Source of the DNA: Weissella koreensis KCTC 3621
GTDB taxonomy: Bacteria; Bacillota; Bacilli; Lactobacillales; Lactobacillaceae
Direction of reading: 5' to 3'
DNA: 64,000 nucleotides
NCBI RefSeq assembly: GCF_000277645.1
Contig: NZ_AKGG01000011.1
Location: forward strand, 124,001 to 188,000
Position 1 is the first letter of the stretch. Each line of letters starts with the position of its first letter. Of this stretch, positions 9,113 to 18,470 are shown in pieces. Made by a program: the position numbers and the translations under genes. Below the pieces are notes generated by a model. The model was not told the origin of the DNA and did not search any database. It worked only from the letters and a program-made list of their open reading frames with translations.

Positions 9113-9855
9113 TAGTATTCCCCTTCTCCTTCCTGCATACCTAAGAGCACTGTTATATTATCTGGCGTACTCTTCTGATTAGCTGTTGCAATTAAATGCG
9201 CTACTGCTAAGGAAATGTTATCACTATCTTGAATGATTTTAACAACCTCATAATCAGAAAGCGCCTTTCCTAATCCATCTGTGGTGAGGAGGAGGAGGTC
9301 TCCTTCTTCTATTTTCATATCTTGAATATCTGGTTTTGCCTCAGTATTAACTCCTAATTGACGAGTAATCATATTACGACCAGGATGATCTTTTGCTTCT
9401 TCTGAAGTAATAGCTCCCCGTCGTAATAACTCGCTCGCCAAATTGTGATCCTGTGTTAGTTGTAAAATACTATCACGACGTAAAAGATAGGCTCTCGAAT
9501 CGCCTAAATTTGATATAACCAAAGAATTGGGCAAGATTACTGCAATGACTAATGTTGTTGCCATCCCTTTTAAAGTTTTATAGCGATTAGCGGTTGTTAA
9601 AATTTTTTTATTTTCTTGGAGTGTCTGTGCTAACAGCCAATCTTTAGCCGCGCTTGGAGTGTATATCTGTGTCATAAGCCAGTCATTTCCAAAATGTGAA
9701 ACGGCCATAGTCGCCGCTACATCACCGGCATTTTGACCACCAACGCCATCCGCAACAATCGCTAATTGAACTCCTCGTTGATTCACAAAAACATCAACAT
9801 AATCTTGATTATCAGCACGAACAGTTCCACGATCTGTTGCAAATGCGATTTTCAT
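9112..9855 (-). CDS. prpC: PP2C-type protein phosphatase (partner of PrkC)
   Basis: Metal-dependent phosphatase that reverses PrkC phosphorylation. A 247-residue PPM family protein. Metal-ligand motifs are RADNQD near residue 14, VADGVGGQNAGDVAA near residue 35, SNLGDSRAYL near residue 115 and TTDGL near residue 192, with DNITVLL at the C-terminus. The ATG follows AAAGGAGAGGG. It lies between rsmB and the kinase and overlaps the kinase start by one base. Confidence 0.95.
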   Translation of the reverse strand: MKIAFATDRGTVRADNQDYVDVFVNQRGVQLAIVADGVGGQNAGDVAATMAVSHFGNDWLMTQIYTPSAAKDWLLAQTLQENKKILTTANRYKTLKGMATTLVIAVILPNSLVISNLGDSRAYLLRRDSILQLTQDHNLASELLRRGAITSEEAKDHPGRNMITRQLGVNTEAKPDIQDMKIEEGDLLLLTTDGLGKALSDYEVVKIIQDSDNISLAVAHLIATANQKSTPDNITVLLGMQEGEGEY

Positions 9856-9897
9856 AACTTGCCCTCTCCTTTTAGTTTCTCCAATATAAATTATATA

Positions 9898-11256
9898 TTA
9901 CTTTTTTTTACGTAACGTCGCAACGAAAAATCCATCTGAATCAAAATCGTCAGGGAAAACTTGCATTGTTAATTGTGATCGTTGAGGCAAAGGACCAATG
10001 GTGGGTACTAATTCATAATCTGAATTTTGCTCTAAAAAGTCTTGAACAACAGCATCATTTTCAATTTCTAAAATAGTGCAAGTCCCATAGACCAAATTTC
10101 CACCCTTTTTTAATTTAGGAGCCACTGCATTTAGCATATCTAGTTGAATTTGGTGTAATTTCATACTATCAGCGTAGCTTTTTTCATATCTAATCTCAGG
10201 CTTTCGACGTAATAATCCAAACCCTGAACATGGAGCATCAACTAAAATCGCATCAAAGGTTTCATCATCAAACTGTTCATCGACTTTACGAGCATCTAAT
10301 TCTTGAGCGTGCACCTGATCAGATACGTGCAGTCTTTGTGCATTTTCTTCGATCAATTTGATCTTATGAGGGTGGATATCAAGTGCTTCCACGATACCGC
10401 CTTGCTTTGGATCTAAATAACTGGCGATTTGTGTTGTCTTACCACCAGGAGCGGCCGCAGCATCTAATACTTTCATTGATGGTGTTAAATTTAGATTAGG
10501 AACCATTAGCATAGCTGATTCATCTTGTAATGTTAGCAAGCCATCTTCAAATGCTTTAGAAGAAGCAACATGTCCATGTTTGATACGAAGTGCCTCAGGT
10601 GTAACTTTAGAAGCTTCTACTTCAAAGCCTTCTGCCTCCAAAACAGTAGTAACTTGTTCCTGCGTTGTAACTGCCCGATTAATTCGTGCAGATTGAGCTG
10701 GTGCATCATTAATAGAACGAGCGATCTTAACCATTTTTTCATGGCCAACTTCACTTTCTAGTTGTTTTAGTAGCCAAACTGGTAACGAAGCTTCAATTGA
10801 TAATTGTTCAATTGGATCTTTAATTGTCGTAAATTCAGGTAATCCTTGCCGTTCAAGGCTATGCAAAACCCCCGTTACATACTTACGAATTCCATCATGA
10901 CCACGGCGCTTAGCAATTTGAATTGCCTCATCAAAAATGGCATGTTGTGGTATTTTATCAAGGTATTGCATTTGATAAACTGATATCATTAATAACTCTT
11001 TGACAAATGGATCAACATTCCCACGTAAGAATGGTTTTAACCAATATTCTAAAGTCAGGCGATGTTGAATCACACCATAAACAATTGTTGTGAGTAAATG
11101 TATATCTCGCTCCTCTAATTTTGAGGCTTTCGCAAGTTGATTTAATTGCAAATTTGAATATGCGCCATCTTTGACCCGTTCTAATACCCGAACTGATAAC
11201 GCGCGGGCATTACTTTGTTCCCACCCCGCGATTTGTTTTGAATTTCCTTTACTCAT
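9898..11256 (-). CDS. rsmB: 16S rRNA (cytosine-967 C5)-methyltransferase RsmB
   Basis: Methylates C967-equivalent of 16S rRNA. At 452 residues it has an N-terminal NusB-like RNA-binding domain (about 1-140) and a C-terminal Rossmann methyltransferase. The latter has LDAAAAPGGKTTQIA near residue 263, VDAPCSGFGLLRRKPEIRY near residue 330 and the catalytic cysteine loop YGTCT near residue 383. Its start overlaps the end of fmt by eight bases, which fits coupled translation in the priA-fmt-rsmB unit. Confidence 0.94.
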   Translation of the reverse strand: MSKGNSKQIAGWEQSNARALSVRVLERVKDGAYSNLQLNQLAKASKLEERDIHLLTTIVYGVIQHRLTLEYWLKPFLRGNVDPFVKELLMISVYQMQYLDKIPQHAIFDEAIQIAKRRGHDGIRKYVTGVLHSLERQGLPEFTTIKDPIEQLSIEASLPVWLLKQLESEVGHEKMVKIARSINDAPAQSARINRAVTTQEQVTTVLEAEGFEVEASKVTPEALRIKHGHVASSKAFEDGLLTLQDESAMLMVPNLNLTPSMKVLDAAAAPGGKTTQIASYLDPKQGGIVEALDIHPHKIKLIEENAQRLHVSDQVHAQELDARKVDEQFDDETFDAILVDAPCSGFGLLRRKPEIRYEKSYADSMKLHQIQLDMLNAVAPKLKKGGNLVYGTCTILEIENDAVVQDFLEQNSDYELVPTIGPLPQRSQLTMQVFPDDFDSDGFFVATLRKKK

Positions 11257-12202
11257 GAGTAATTATTTGTTCTCCTTCGGTAAAATTAGCATGCCCATTT
11301 AAGTAGGCGGTAACATCCATTTTTGGTTTTCCAGCTGGCTGCAATTCATCAATTGCTAAAATATTTCCATCACCAGCGACTATCCATAATTCATGTTTAT
11401 TCTTTTTGAAAACTGTTCCGCTTGGTAAATCACTATGTTCATCAATTAAATGGGATTTTTGAACTTTTGTACGTTTCCCTTTAATTTCAGTATGTGCAAT
11501 CGGAAAAGGATATAATCCTCGAATTTGATTAAATATTTCTCGTGCCGATTTTGAAAAATCAAGTGACTCTTCTTCTGGCTTAATATTCGGTGAAAAGGTT
11601 ACCAAATCAGGATCTTGCGGTGTCGCTACATTCGTTCCATCGATTAATTCCGGCAATGTTTTTAATAATAAATCGCGGCCAAGAATAGATAATTTTTCAA
11701 ATAAAGTTCCAGTGTTGTCATCATCTGTAATAGGTAATGTAGCTTGTGATAGAACATCACCAGCATCCATTTGCTTAATCATATACATGATTGAAACACC
11801 CGTTTCAGTATCACCATTAAGTAAGGCATAGTGAATTGGAGCCCCGCCTCGATACTTTGGCAGCAATGAAGCATGGACATTAATAGCACCAATTTTAGCT
11901 GCATTCAATAATTTTGTTGGTAAAAATTGACCATAAGCAGCTGTAATCATAATATCAGGCTGTAAATCAATTAAAGCCTGTAATTCTGGTGAACCACTTA
12001 ACTTAGCCGGTTGAAACACAGGAATCCCCGCTTTAACAGCAACTTCTTTGACGGGTGTAGGCGTCATGACTTTCTTGCGCCCCACTGGTCGATCTGGTTG
12101 TGTTAAAACAGCAATCACATCGTAATCAGGATGATTAATTAATGATTCTAAAATACCAACTGAAAACTGGGGAGTTCCCATAAAAATAATTTTTGTTTGC
12201 AT
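11249..12202 (-). CDS. fmt: Methionyl-tRNA formyltransferase
   Basis: Formylates initiator Met-tRNA using 10-formyl-THF. A 317-residue protein with N-terminal FMGTPQFSVGILE, the active-site stretch NVHASLLPKYRGGAPIHYAL near residue 107 and SIMYMIKQMDAGDVL near residue 145, which holds the catalytic Asp. A C-terminal OB-like domain follows. It lies 14 bp after priA with TAGGAG as ribosome binding site. Confidence 0.96.
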   Translation of the reverse strand: MQTKIIFMGTPQFSVGILESLINHPDYDVIAVLTQPDRPVGRKKVMTPTPVKEVAVKAGIPVFQPAKLSGSPELQALIDLQPDIMITAAYGQFLPTKLLNAAKIGAINVHASLLPKYRGGAPIHYALLNGDTETGVSIMYMIKQMDAGDVLSQATLPITDDDNTGTLFEKLSILGRDLLLKTLPELIDGTNVATPQDPDLVTFSPNIKPEEESLDFSKSAREIFNQIRGLYPFPIAHTEIKGKRTKVQKSHLIDEHSDLPSGTVFKKNKHELWIVAGDGNILAIDELQPAGKPKMDVTAYLNGHANFTEGEQIITHE

Positions 12203-12216
12203 ATTTACTCCTAATT

Positions 12217-14637
12217 TTACAAATTAATAGGGTCACGATTAATACTAATTTGAATATTTTTATCAATAATCTTTTGAGCATCATTAACTAAAAGATTAAG
12301 CGCTTGTTCTAATTTATCATCATACTTAAATCGTAATGAAATTTGATAAACATACCGATTTTTAACTCGACGAATTGATCCCGGAGCGGGCCCAAATATC
12401 ATAGTACTAGGCATAATTTGTTCTCGTAACCAGTTAACAATTTTATATGCTATTTTAGCTACATCCTGCTCGTTTGGATGAGTCAATTTAATCTGAATAG
12501 CATAATAATATGGCGAATAATGCCAAGTTTTACGTAGACTCATTTCTTGCTGATAGAAAGCTTCATAATCTTGATTTTGAGCTAATTTGATAGCATAATG
12601 CTGTGGATTAAAGGTCTGAATAACGACATTCCCAACCTTATCAGCCCGACCTGCTCGACCTGCAACTTGAGTGATTAACTGAAAGGTCCTTTCACTAGCA
12701 CGATAATCTGGAATTTTCAAAGTTGTATCCGCATTTAAAACTCCTACAAGAGTCACATTGGGGAAATCTAATCCCTTTGCAATCATTTGCGTTCCAATCA
12801 AAATATCCGCCTTTTGTTGACCAAACTGTTCCAACAGTCGATCTGTAGCGCCTTTTTTACGCGTTGTATCATTATCCATACGGATAATACGTGCTTGAGG
12901 AAACTTGTCTTGCAATTGTTCTTCCACTTTTTGCGTTCCAGTCCCAAAAGGCCTAATCCGAGTGGACCCACATACTGGACATTTATGAGGTATCGGCTGT
13001 GTAGCACCACAGACATGGCACTCCATTCGATAAGTATCTTTATGCATCGTCAATGCTAAATCGCAATTAGGGCACATTGGAACATAGCCACAATCTCGAC
13101 ACATCATAAAATTAGCATAACCACGTCGATTAAGCATTAAAATAATTTGTTGCTTTTTTTCTAAACGTTCTTCAATTTGATCAAGCAATTGTGGTGAAAA
13201 AACTTCATCCCCTCCCGACTTAATCACTTCACTCATATCAATAATTTGAGCTGTTGGTAATGGATTTGCGAGTGCCCGCTTTTTCAATTCCAACAACTGA
13301 TAGACATGCTTTTGTGCCCGTGCTCGACTTTCTAATGAAGGCGTGGCTGATCCCAAAATAAGGACTGCTTGATGTCTATTAGCACGCCACGAGGCAATAT
13401 CACGAGCATGATATCGTGGATTATCATCTTGCTTATAAGAACTTTCATGTTCTTCATCCATAATTATCAAGCCAATCTGTTCCAAAGGGGCAAAAATAGC
13501 CGAACGTACTCCTACAACTACATGGACCTCTTGGCGCTGAATTCGACGCCACTCATCATATCGTTCACCATCTGATAAAGCCGAATGCAATAAAGCCACA
13601 TCATCTCCAAAACGTCCTTTTACACGTCGGACCATCTGTGGAGTTAATGTAATTTCAGGAACTAAAAATAGGGCTGTTTTTCCGGCCTCAATAGTTCTAG
13701 CAATTGCTTGTAAATATATTTCGGTTTTACCCGAACCAGTCACACCCTCTAAGAGGAAAGTTGTTGAAATTTGTTGGTTCAATGCGCTATTAATCGCATC
13801 AAAGGCAACTGATTGTTCTTCATTCAAAACTAATGGCTTAGTTTTTTGAATAGTGCTTGATAATGTTGGCGTACGATACGTTTCCATTTCAGTCATAGAA
13901 ATCCAACCATTGGTAACCGCCTGATTTATATCTTGTGCTGTTAATTTATATGAATGTTGCAACGAACTAACTAATTGCCAATCTGGTGTTGGATTTTCCA
14001 TTAAAGCAGTTACAAAACGCGCCTGCTTTTTAGCATTTTTGTTAAGATTCCTTCTAATCTCATCATATTGATCAGATGACAATTTATTTTTATATTTTTT
14101 GACTTTTTTAATCTTAGCCTTATTTTTTAAATAATATTTAAACCCTAGAGCCTTTATTGCTTGATAGTGTTTAATTTTGCTCATCAATTCAATTGGAATA
14201 AAATCTAATTCAAACGGAATTTCATCGCGATCAATAAACAAATCATTAATATTATTATCGTCAATCAAATTTGGATTTAATAAAATTAGCGTTTTTTGAT
14301 ATTTAGCTTTCATCACATTAGGCAACATCGCCTGTAAAACATTAATTTGAAAATTAAAATTATGTTCAGCAATTCTTGCACTTAATTGAAGCAATTCTTG
14401 ATTTAAAACCGGTTCTAAATCTAAAACATTAGTTATCGGTTTCAACGGCTTAGTAGTTGTCTCGCCTTTAACCACCTCTAATACGAAGCCTTGAATTTGG
14501 CGTCCCCCGTTACCAAAAGGAACTTGTACTCGCATACCTGGCTGTACAATTGATTGAAGATTTTCTGGAATTTGATATGTCCATGGTTTATTCGTTTGTC
14601 GTGTGGAAACATCTACAATAATTTTTGCGACATCCAT
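12217..14637 (-). CDS. priA: Primosomal replication restart helicase PriA
   Basis: 3'-5' helicase that reloads the replisome at stalled forks. It has an N-terminal DNA-binding domain, Walker A LEGVTGSGKTEIYLQ near residue 300, and DEEH near residue 395. An eight-cysteine zinc module follows (CRDCGYVPMCPNC and CHVCG-CPVCG near residues 535-575), then helicase motifs GTQMIAKGLDFPNV and QVAGRAGR. An upstream in-frame ATG at 14646 lies inside the GGAAGGAG ribosome site, so the ATG at 14637, with nine-base spacing, is chosen (806 residues). It is the first gene of its operon. The usual upstream gmk and rpoZ are absent here. Confidence 0.95.
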   Translation of the reverse strand: MDVAKIIVDVSTRQTNKPWTYQIPENLQSIVQPGMRVQVPFGNGGRQIQGFVLEVVKGETTTKPLKPITNVLDLEPVLNQELLQLSARIAEHNFNFQINVLQAMLPNVMKAKYQKTLILLNPNLIDDNNINDLFIDRDEIPFELDFIPIELMSKIKHYQAIKALGFKYYLKNKAKIKKVKKYKNKLSSDQYDEIRRNLNKNAKKQARFVTALMENPTPDWQLVSSLQHSYKLTAQDINQAVTNGWISMTEMETYRTPTLSSTIQKTKPLVLNEEQSVAFDAINSALNQQISTTFLLEGVTGSGKTEIYLQAIARTIEAGKTALFLVPEITLTPQMVRRVKGRFGDDVALLHSALSDGERYDEWRRIQRQEVHVVVGVRSAIFAPLEQIGLIIMDEEHESSYKQDDNPRYHARDIASWRANRHQAVLILGSATPSLESRARAQKHVYQLLELKKRALANPLPTAQIIDMSEVIKSGGDEVFSPQLLDQIEERLEKKQQIILMLNRRGYANFMMCRDCGYVPMCPNCDLALTMHKDTYRMECHVCGATQPIPHKCPVCGSTRIRPFGTGTQKVEEQLQDKFPQARIIRMDNDTTRKKGATDRLLEQFGQQKADILIGTQMIAKGLDFPNVTLVGVLNADTTLKIPDYRASERTFQLITQVAGRAGRADKVGNVVIQTFNPQHYAIKLAQNQDYEAFYQQEMSLRKTWHYSPYYYAIQIKLTHPNEQDVAKIAYKIVNWLREQIMPSTMIFGPAPGSIRRVKNRYVYQISLRFKYDDKLEQALNLLVNDAQKIIDKNIQISINRDPINL

Positions 14638-14673
14638 TAAGATCATCTCCTTCCAAAAATTACACTTCTAATA

Positions 14674-14682
14674 ATTATAGCA
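14674..14682 (-). promoter_or_regulatory. Extended -10 promoter of the priA operon
   Basis: On the minus strand TGCTATAAT lies about 37 bp upstream of the priA start. The spacing to any -35 is poor, consistent with an extended -10 element. It sits between the ackA terminator and priA. Confidence 0.45.
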
Positions 14683-14759
14683 GACCATGCACCTTTTCGG
14701 ACCGTATAAATTATATTATGATTTATTTTAAAAAATTGACTGAATTTTACCTTGAAATT

Positions 14760-14801
14760 AAAAAGAACTAGATACACGTAAATTCGTCTATCCAGCTCTT
14801 T
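14760..14801 (-). terminator. Terminator after ackA
   Basis: On the minus strand AAGAGCTGGATAGACG pairs with CGTGTATCTAGTTCTT (several G-U pairs, one mismatch), followed by a T-run. It starts about 12 bp after the ackA stop. Confidence 0.75.
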
Positions 14802-14812
14802 TAAAATTAAAT

Positions 14813-15997
14813 TTACTTTTTCAATGATTCAACATCGCGTGCAATCATGATTTCTTCATCTGTTGGCACAATCAAAACCTCAGCAGTTGATCCTTCGGCA
14901 GTCAAAATTGTTTCTTTACCGTAAACATCATTCTTTGATTCGTCCATCTTAATACCCATAAAGTTCAAGCGTTCAATAATGTGAGAACGTTGTTCCTTAG
15001 AATTTTCTCCAACTCCACCAGAAAATACTAAGACGTCCACACCGCCCATTTCTACGATATATTGACCAATATATCGTAGAACACGGTCTTCCCACATATC
15101 AATAGCTAACTTAGCATGTGGATTAGTTTCGGCTACTTCTTTCAAATCACGCATATCTGAAGAAATAGTAGACACTCCTAACAAACCAGACTTTTTGTTC
15201 ATAATTTCAAGCATTTGCTCATTAGTTAATCCTTCACGCTCTTGGATATAGTTAACTAATGATGGATCAATGTCACCCGTTCGCGTAGCCATCATTACTC
15301 CAGCTAATGGTGTGAAGCCCATTGAAGTATCAAATGACTTTCCATCCTTAATGGCTGTAATTGATGATCCAGCTCCCAAATGCAATGTAATAATCTTTAG
15401 TGATTCTAATGGCTTACCTAACATTTCAGCGGCACGAGCTGAAATATAACGGTGTGAAGTTCCATGTGCACCATATTTACGTGCACCGTACTTCGTATAA
15501 TATTCATATGGTAAACCATATAAATAGTTAACTTGCGGCATTGTCTGATGAAAGGCAGTGTCGAAAACTGCAACTGATAATGCATTTGGAATTAATTTTT
15601 TAAAAGTCTTAATCCCTACAATGTTAGCTGGTTCATGTAGTGGTGCATAATCAATTAGTTTTTGTAATTTCTCCATAACATCGTCATCGATTACTACGGA
15701 ATGATTATACCATTCACCCCCAGCAACGACACGATGTCCTACACCTGTAATTTCTTGAATATCAGAAATTACACCGTGTTGCTTAAATTGTTCAAGTACA
15801 TAAGCAATTCCTTGCTCATGATCTTTGATATCTAAGATGTTTTCAAACTTTTCTCCATTAAATTTTAATGAAAAAATAGAATCAGATAGTCCGATTCGTT
15901 CAATTTGTCCCTTTGCAATTACCTCTTCACTTGGCATTTCAATTAATTGAAATTTCAAAGATGAAGATCCTGCATTAATTGCTATTGTCTTCGCCAT
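14813..15997 (-). CDS. ackA: Acetate kinase
   Basis: Makes ATP and acetate from acetyl phosphate, the energy-yielding end step of the phosphoketolase or pyruvate branch. A 394-residue protein of normal length with N-terminal AINAGSSSLKFQL, KYGAHGTSHRYIS near residue 172, LHLGAGSSITAIKDGKS near residue 202 and FSGGVGENS near residue 322. The ATG follows AAGGAGATATT. It follows the comG operon and a class I methyltransferase, the common Lactobacillales order. Confidence 0.97.
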   Translation of the reverse strand: MAKTIAINAGSSSLKFQLIEMPSEEVIAKGQIERIGLSDSIFSLKFNGEKFENILDIKDHEQGIAYVLEQFKQHGVISDIQEITGVGHRVVAGGEWYNHSVVIDDDVMEKLQKLIDYAPLHEPANIVGIKTFKKLIPNALSVAVFDTAFHQTMPQVNYLYGLPYEYYTKYGARKYGAHGTSHRYISARAAEMLGKPLESLKIITLHLGAGSSITAIKDGKSFDTSMGFTPLAGVMMATRTGDIDPSLVNYIQEREGLTNEQMLEIMNKKSGLLGVSTISSDMRDLKEVAETNPHAKLAIDMWEDRVLRYIGQYIVEMGGVDVLVFSGGVGENSKEQRSHIIERLNFMGIKMDESKNDVYGKETILTAEGSTAEVLIVPTDEEIMIARDVESLKK

Positions 15998-16098
15998 TCT
16001 TAAATATCTCCTTTATTTTTCGCATTACATCAAAGTTAATAGTAACTTTATATAAATTATATTTTACCATGAAAATAAGAATCTAGGGTTTGCTATTT

Positions 16099-17100
16099 CT
16101 AAATCTTAGTTTTCCAGTCTAAGAAGTCTCCAATAAATTGTTTATTAGAGGAACTATCACCGATTTCTGGTATTTGGGCTAACAAAACAGGTTCAGCTTG
16201 AGTATGACTTTCATCACGCCTTTGTAAAATCATTAACTCTTTACCAACTGCTCCTTGTTTAAACAGCTTTTGAGGGAATTTAATAATTGCCTGTAGTAGA
16301 ACTGTATCATCTGCAAATAGTCTTAAAAGATCAGGACCTTGCTCTGTTTCTAGGATGTTTTCGGGAACTAGCAATAAAGCTGTCCCACCAGGAACCAATG
16401 TATTCAATGCTTTTTCAATCAATAAATGGTGAACGTATGTTAAATCGTTATCTTGTTTAGTTTTAACGTTATAGCCATCTTCGACCTGTTTAGGATACAT
16501 TCCAACTGGTAAGTCACCCACTACGATATTAAATTTATTCGTGAAATTAAAATCAACAGCATCGGCTAACTGTAAATTCCAATCATAACCTAAAATTGAA
16601 TTCATTCCACTTGCCAAGGTAAGCATTGTATCGTCATTATCAATTCCCGTTATTTTAACCTGATCACCATTTTCAACGACTTGCTGAATTGTTGCACTCA
16701 AATTACCTGACCCAACTCCCAAGTCTAATATTGATAGATTACTCTTATTTTCTATATTATTAAACTGATCTACAAAATATGCTACCCACATTCCTATAGC
16801 GTCTGGTGTAATTTGATAATTAGCCTGTAACTGGTCCTCCATCAAAGTTCCCACCAAAACCAATTGTAAAATTTGACGTCTATCTGTAACGTTCATTTTT
16901 TCTAATGACAATGAATTTACATTGTTTTCCCAAGCCGTAACCATTTCTTGATCTAACATGTTCAAATCTTCATGATCATGCTCCACAATCATAGAAAACA
17001 CTTCTATTAAAGCTTCAATAGATGAAATATCCATTTCATCGCTTATTTCATTCCGCGTTAATTGTAGAACATTAACTGCTTGCTCAATTTTTTCAAACAT
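16099..17100 (-). CDS. Class I SAM-dependent methyltransferase, YtxK-like
   Basis: A 333-residue protein whose second half is an N6-adenine-type methyltransferase fold. LDLGVGSGNLSATIQQ (SAM motif I) lies near residue 120 and VVGDLPVGMYP near residue 195, equivalent to the catalytic NPPY/F with altered residues. The first 100 residues are helical. Homologues regularly sit between comGG and ackA, as here. The substrate is unknown. A DNA-modification role is only suggested by the fold, and no restriction enzyme is nearby. Confidence 0.85.
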   Translation of the reverse strand: MFEKIEQAVNVLQLTRNEISDEMDISSIEALIEVFSMIVEHDHEDLNMLDQEMVTAWENNVNSLSLEKMNVTDRRQILQLVLVGTLMEDQLQANYQITPDAIGMWVAYFVDQFNNIENKSNLSILDLGVGSGNLSATIQQVVENGDQVKITGIDNDDTMLTLASGMNSILGYDWNLQLADAVDFNFTNKFNIVVGDLPVGMYPKQVEDGYNVKTKQDNDLTYVHHLLIEKALNTLVPGGTALLLVPENILETEQGPDLLRLFADDTVLLQAIIKFPQKLFKQGAVGKELMILQRRDESHTQAEPVLLAQIPEIGDSSSNKQFIGDFLDWKTKI

Positions 17101-17142
17101 GCTTTCACCTCTAAAAATTTTATATTAAATATAATTTTCAGT

Positions 17143-17385
17143 TTAGTCATTTTTAAAGCTTTTAGCAAGGGATGTTTTCTGCTTATTCTCTCGTTCAATC
17201 AGTAATAGATAATGTTTAATTTCACGTTTTAGTCGTTTATTTTGTTCAATTATTACTTCATATTGTCTACGTTCAATTCGTGAAAAACAATTCAAAGTTG
17301 TCATACATACCAAACTAAACAATAAAATTGTTACTGTAATATGTCCTTTTCTACGCAATATAAACCCTCTATTTACATTAATCAT
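17143..17385 (-). CDS. comGG: ComGG-like competence protein
   Basis: An 80-residue protein with a basic N-terminus (RRKGHITV), one hydrophobic helix (about residues 17-33) and a charged coiled-coil-like tail. The shape is that of a minor competence pseudopilin, but the prepilin motif is degenerate. The assignment rests mainly on position as last gene of the comG operon, overlapping comGF by eight bases. Sequence alone would not identify it. Confidence 0.6.
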   Translation of the reverse strand: MINVNRGFILRRKGHITVTILLFSLVCMTTLNCFSRIERRQYEVIIEQNKRLKREIKHYLLLIERENKQKTSLAKSFKND

Positions 17386-17883
17386 TGTTTAAATAAATTA
17401 TGCGTTTCGCATATAAGCAGTCGTCATTTCTACCGGTATGCTTAAGATGCTCCAATTCCCTGATAATAATATTAAAATAATTAGGTTTATCAGATGTTAA
17501 TATTTTTTCTACATAAATGCCTTTGCTCAATGGCATAAACCCTTTATTACTACCCGTTAGAACTAACCGTCGATGCCAAATTATCAACCGATAATCTTTA
17601 TTATTTTTTTTAGAATAAAAATGATAAACTGGTCTCTTTTCAATTTTAGTATTACCCATAACAAATTTTAAATTTAGCTTAGGATGATTTAAATCTAAAA
17701 TCAATCGGTTGGCTTGATATTTAAAATAGTCTTTTTCTTCTAATATCTTGAAATTAATTAACTGGTGTACATTGACCGTAATCACTGGTGTACATTGACC
17801 GTAATCATTTGAGCCACTATCCCCAAAACAAAAAGCGAAGCCAAAACCTCAACCAGTGAAAATGCCTTTCGTTCAACTTGCAT
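17378..17883 (-). pseudogene. comGF: comGF, broken by a 23-bp tandem duplication
   Basis: Minor pseudopilin of the competence pseudopilus. From an ATG at 17883 the frame reads a prepilin N-terminus (basic VERKA, then FSLVEVLASLFVLGIVAQ) and stops at residue 33 with TGA at 17782-17784. The stop lies at the junction of a perfect 23-bp tandem duplication. Removing one copy leaves exactly 161 codons, joining this N-terminus to the ComGF body, which is otherwise open from a GTG at 17785. The start overlaps comGE by 11 bases. The product without the membrane anchor is unlikely to work. Confidence 0.85.
17761..17806. repeat. Perfect 23-bp tandem duplication inside comGF
   Basis: Bases 17761-17783 and 17784-17806 are identical (unit begins ACTGGTGTAC and ends ACCGTAATC), and one further base continues the match. 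The copy number of two shifts the comGF frame by 23 bases and creates an in-frame TGA. A slippage or recombination event between the copies would restore the gene. Confidence 0.97.
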
Positions 17884-18076
17884 AAATCGCCCACTGTTCT
17901 CTTACCTCTTGCAATTGTTTTGACAACTTTATCTGTTCCTGAATTAATCTGTTTGTATTTTGATGATGATTAGATATGACCATCTGACAAGTAATTGTTG
18001 TTTGACATATAACAACTAAAGCCAACAAAGCATCTAACATCAAATATCCTTTACGGCGTTCTAAGATCAAAATCAC
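17873..18076 (-). CDS. comGE: ComGE-like minor pseudopilin
   Basis: A short (67-residue) type IV pilin-like protein. The basic leader ERRKG is followed by YLMLDALLALVVICQ, with Asp in place of the usual Glu at +5. The hydrophobic helix is normal, then a short polar tail. It overlaps comGD by 26 bases and comGF by 11, as usual for comG genes. The start is a GTG, and a TTG six bases later is also possible. It is shorter than many homologues, so the call rests on motif plus position. Confidence 0.7.
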   Translation of the reverse strand: MILILERRKGYLMLDALLALVVICQTTITCQMVISNHHQNTNRLIQEQIKLSKQLQEVREQWAIYAS

Positions 18077-18470
18077 CCCACCCCATTGAGAAAACTAATT
18101 CTTTAAATTCTTTCTTTTTAAGATTTTTAAGCGTTATGGTTCCAGGTTGGACCCAACCCGAGTGTACTGAAATAGCACCATAATATACAGCCCACCCCTC
18201 GGGTAAGTAAACCATAGACTTCATTCTATTTTGTATCATAATTGCTCGATTATCTTTTTGTTCACAACCCTCAATTAAAACCTGAGATGTTTGTGACAAA
18301 TTACGCGCTCTATCAACTTCAAATTGTAACTCTCGTCTAAAGTTAGCCCAGTTTTGCTTAGTTGGGGTTGAAGGTTTAAAATACGCGAATGTACTTAATA
18401 TTAAAAACGTCAACATCGCTGTTATAAGAACTTAAATCATTGTAAAACCTGATCTTTTCGATTTCATCAT
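18051..18470 (-). pseudogene. comGD: comGD, nonsense mutation at prepilin Glu+5
   Basis: Minor competence pseudopilin. From an ATG at 18470, overlapping the comGC stop as ATGA, the frame reads MMKSKRSGFTMI and then TAA (18432-18434). It continues in the same frame as VLITAMLTFLILSTFAYF to 18051. The stop occupies exactly the conserved Glu+5 after the GF cleavage site, one base from GAA. The downstream part is open from an ATG at 18416 (121 residues) but lacks the leader and cleavage site. Confidence 0.85.

Noticed and set aside
16099..17100. Methyltransferase as part of a restriction-modification system
   Set aside because: No endonuclease nearby, and its place between comGG and ackA is a conserved housekeeping order.
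17761..17806. Start of a CRISPR-like array or an attachment site
   Set aside because: Only two adjacent copies without spacer, inside a comG gene and explained as a tandem duplication.
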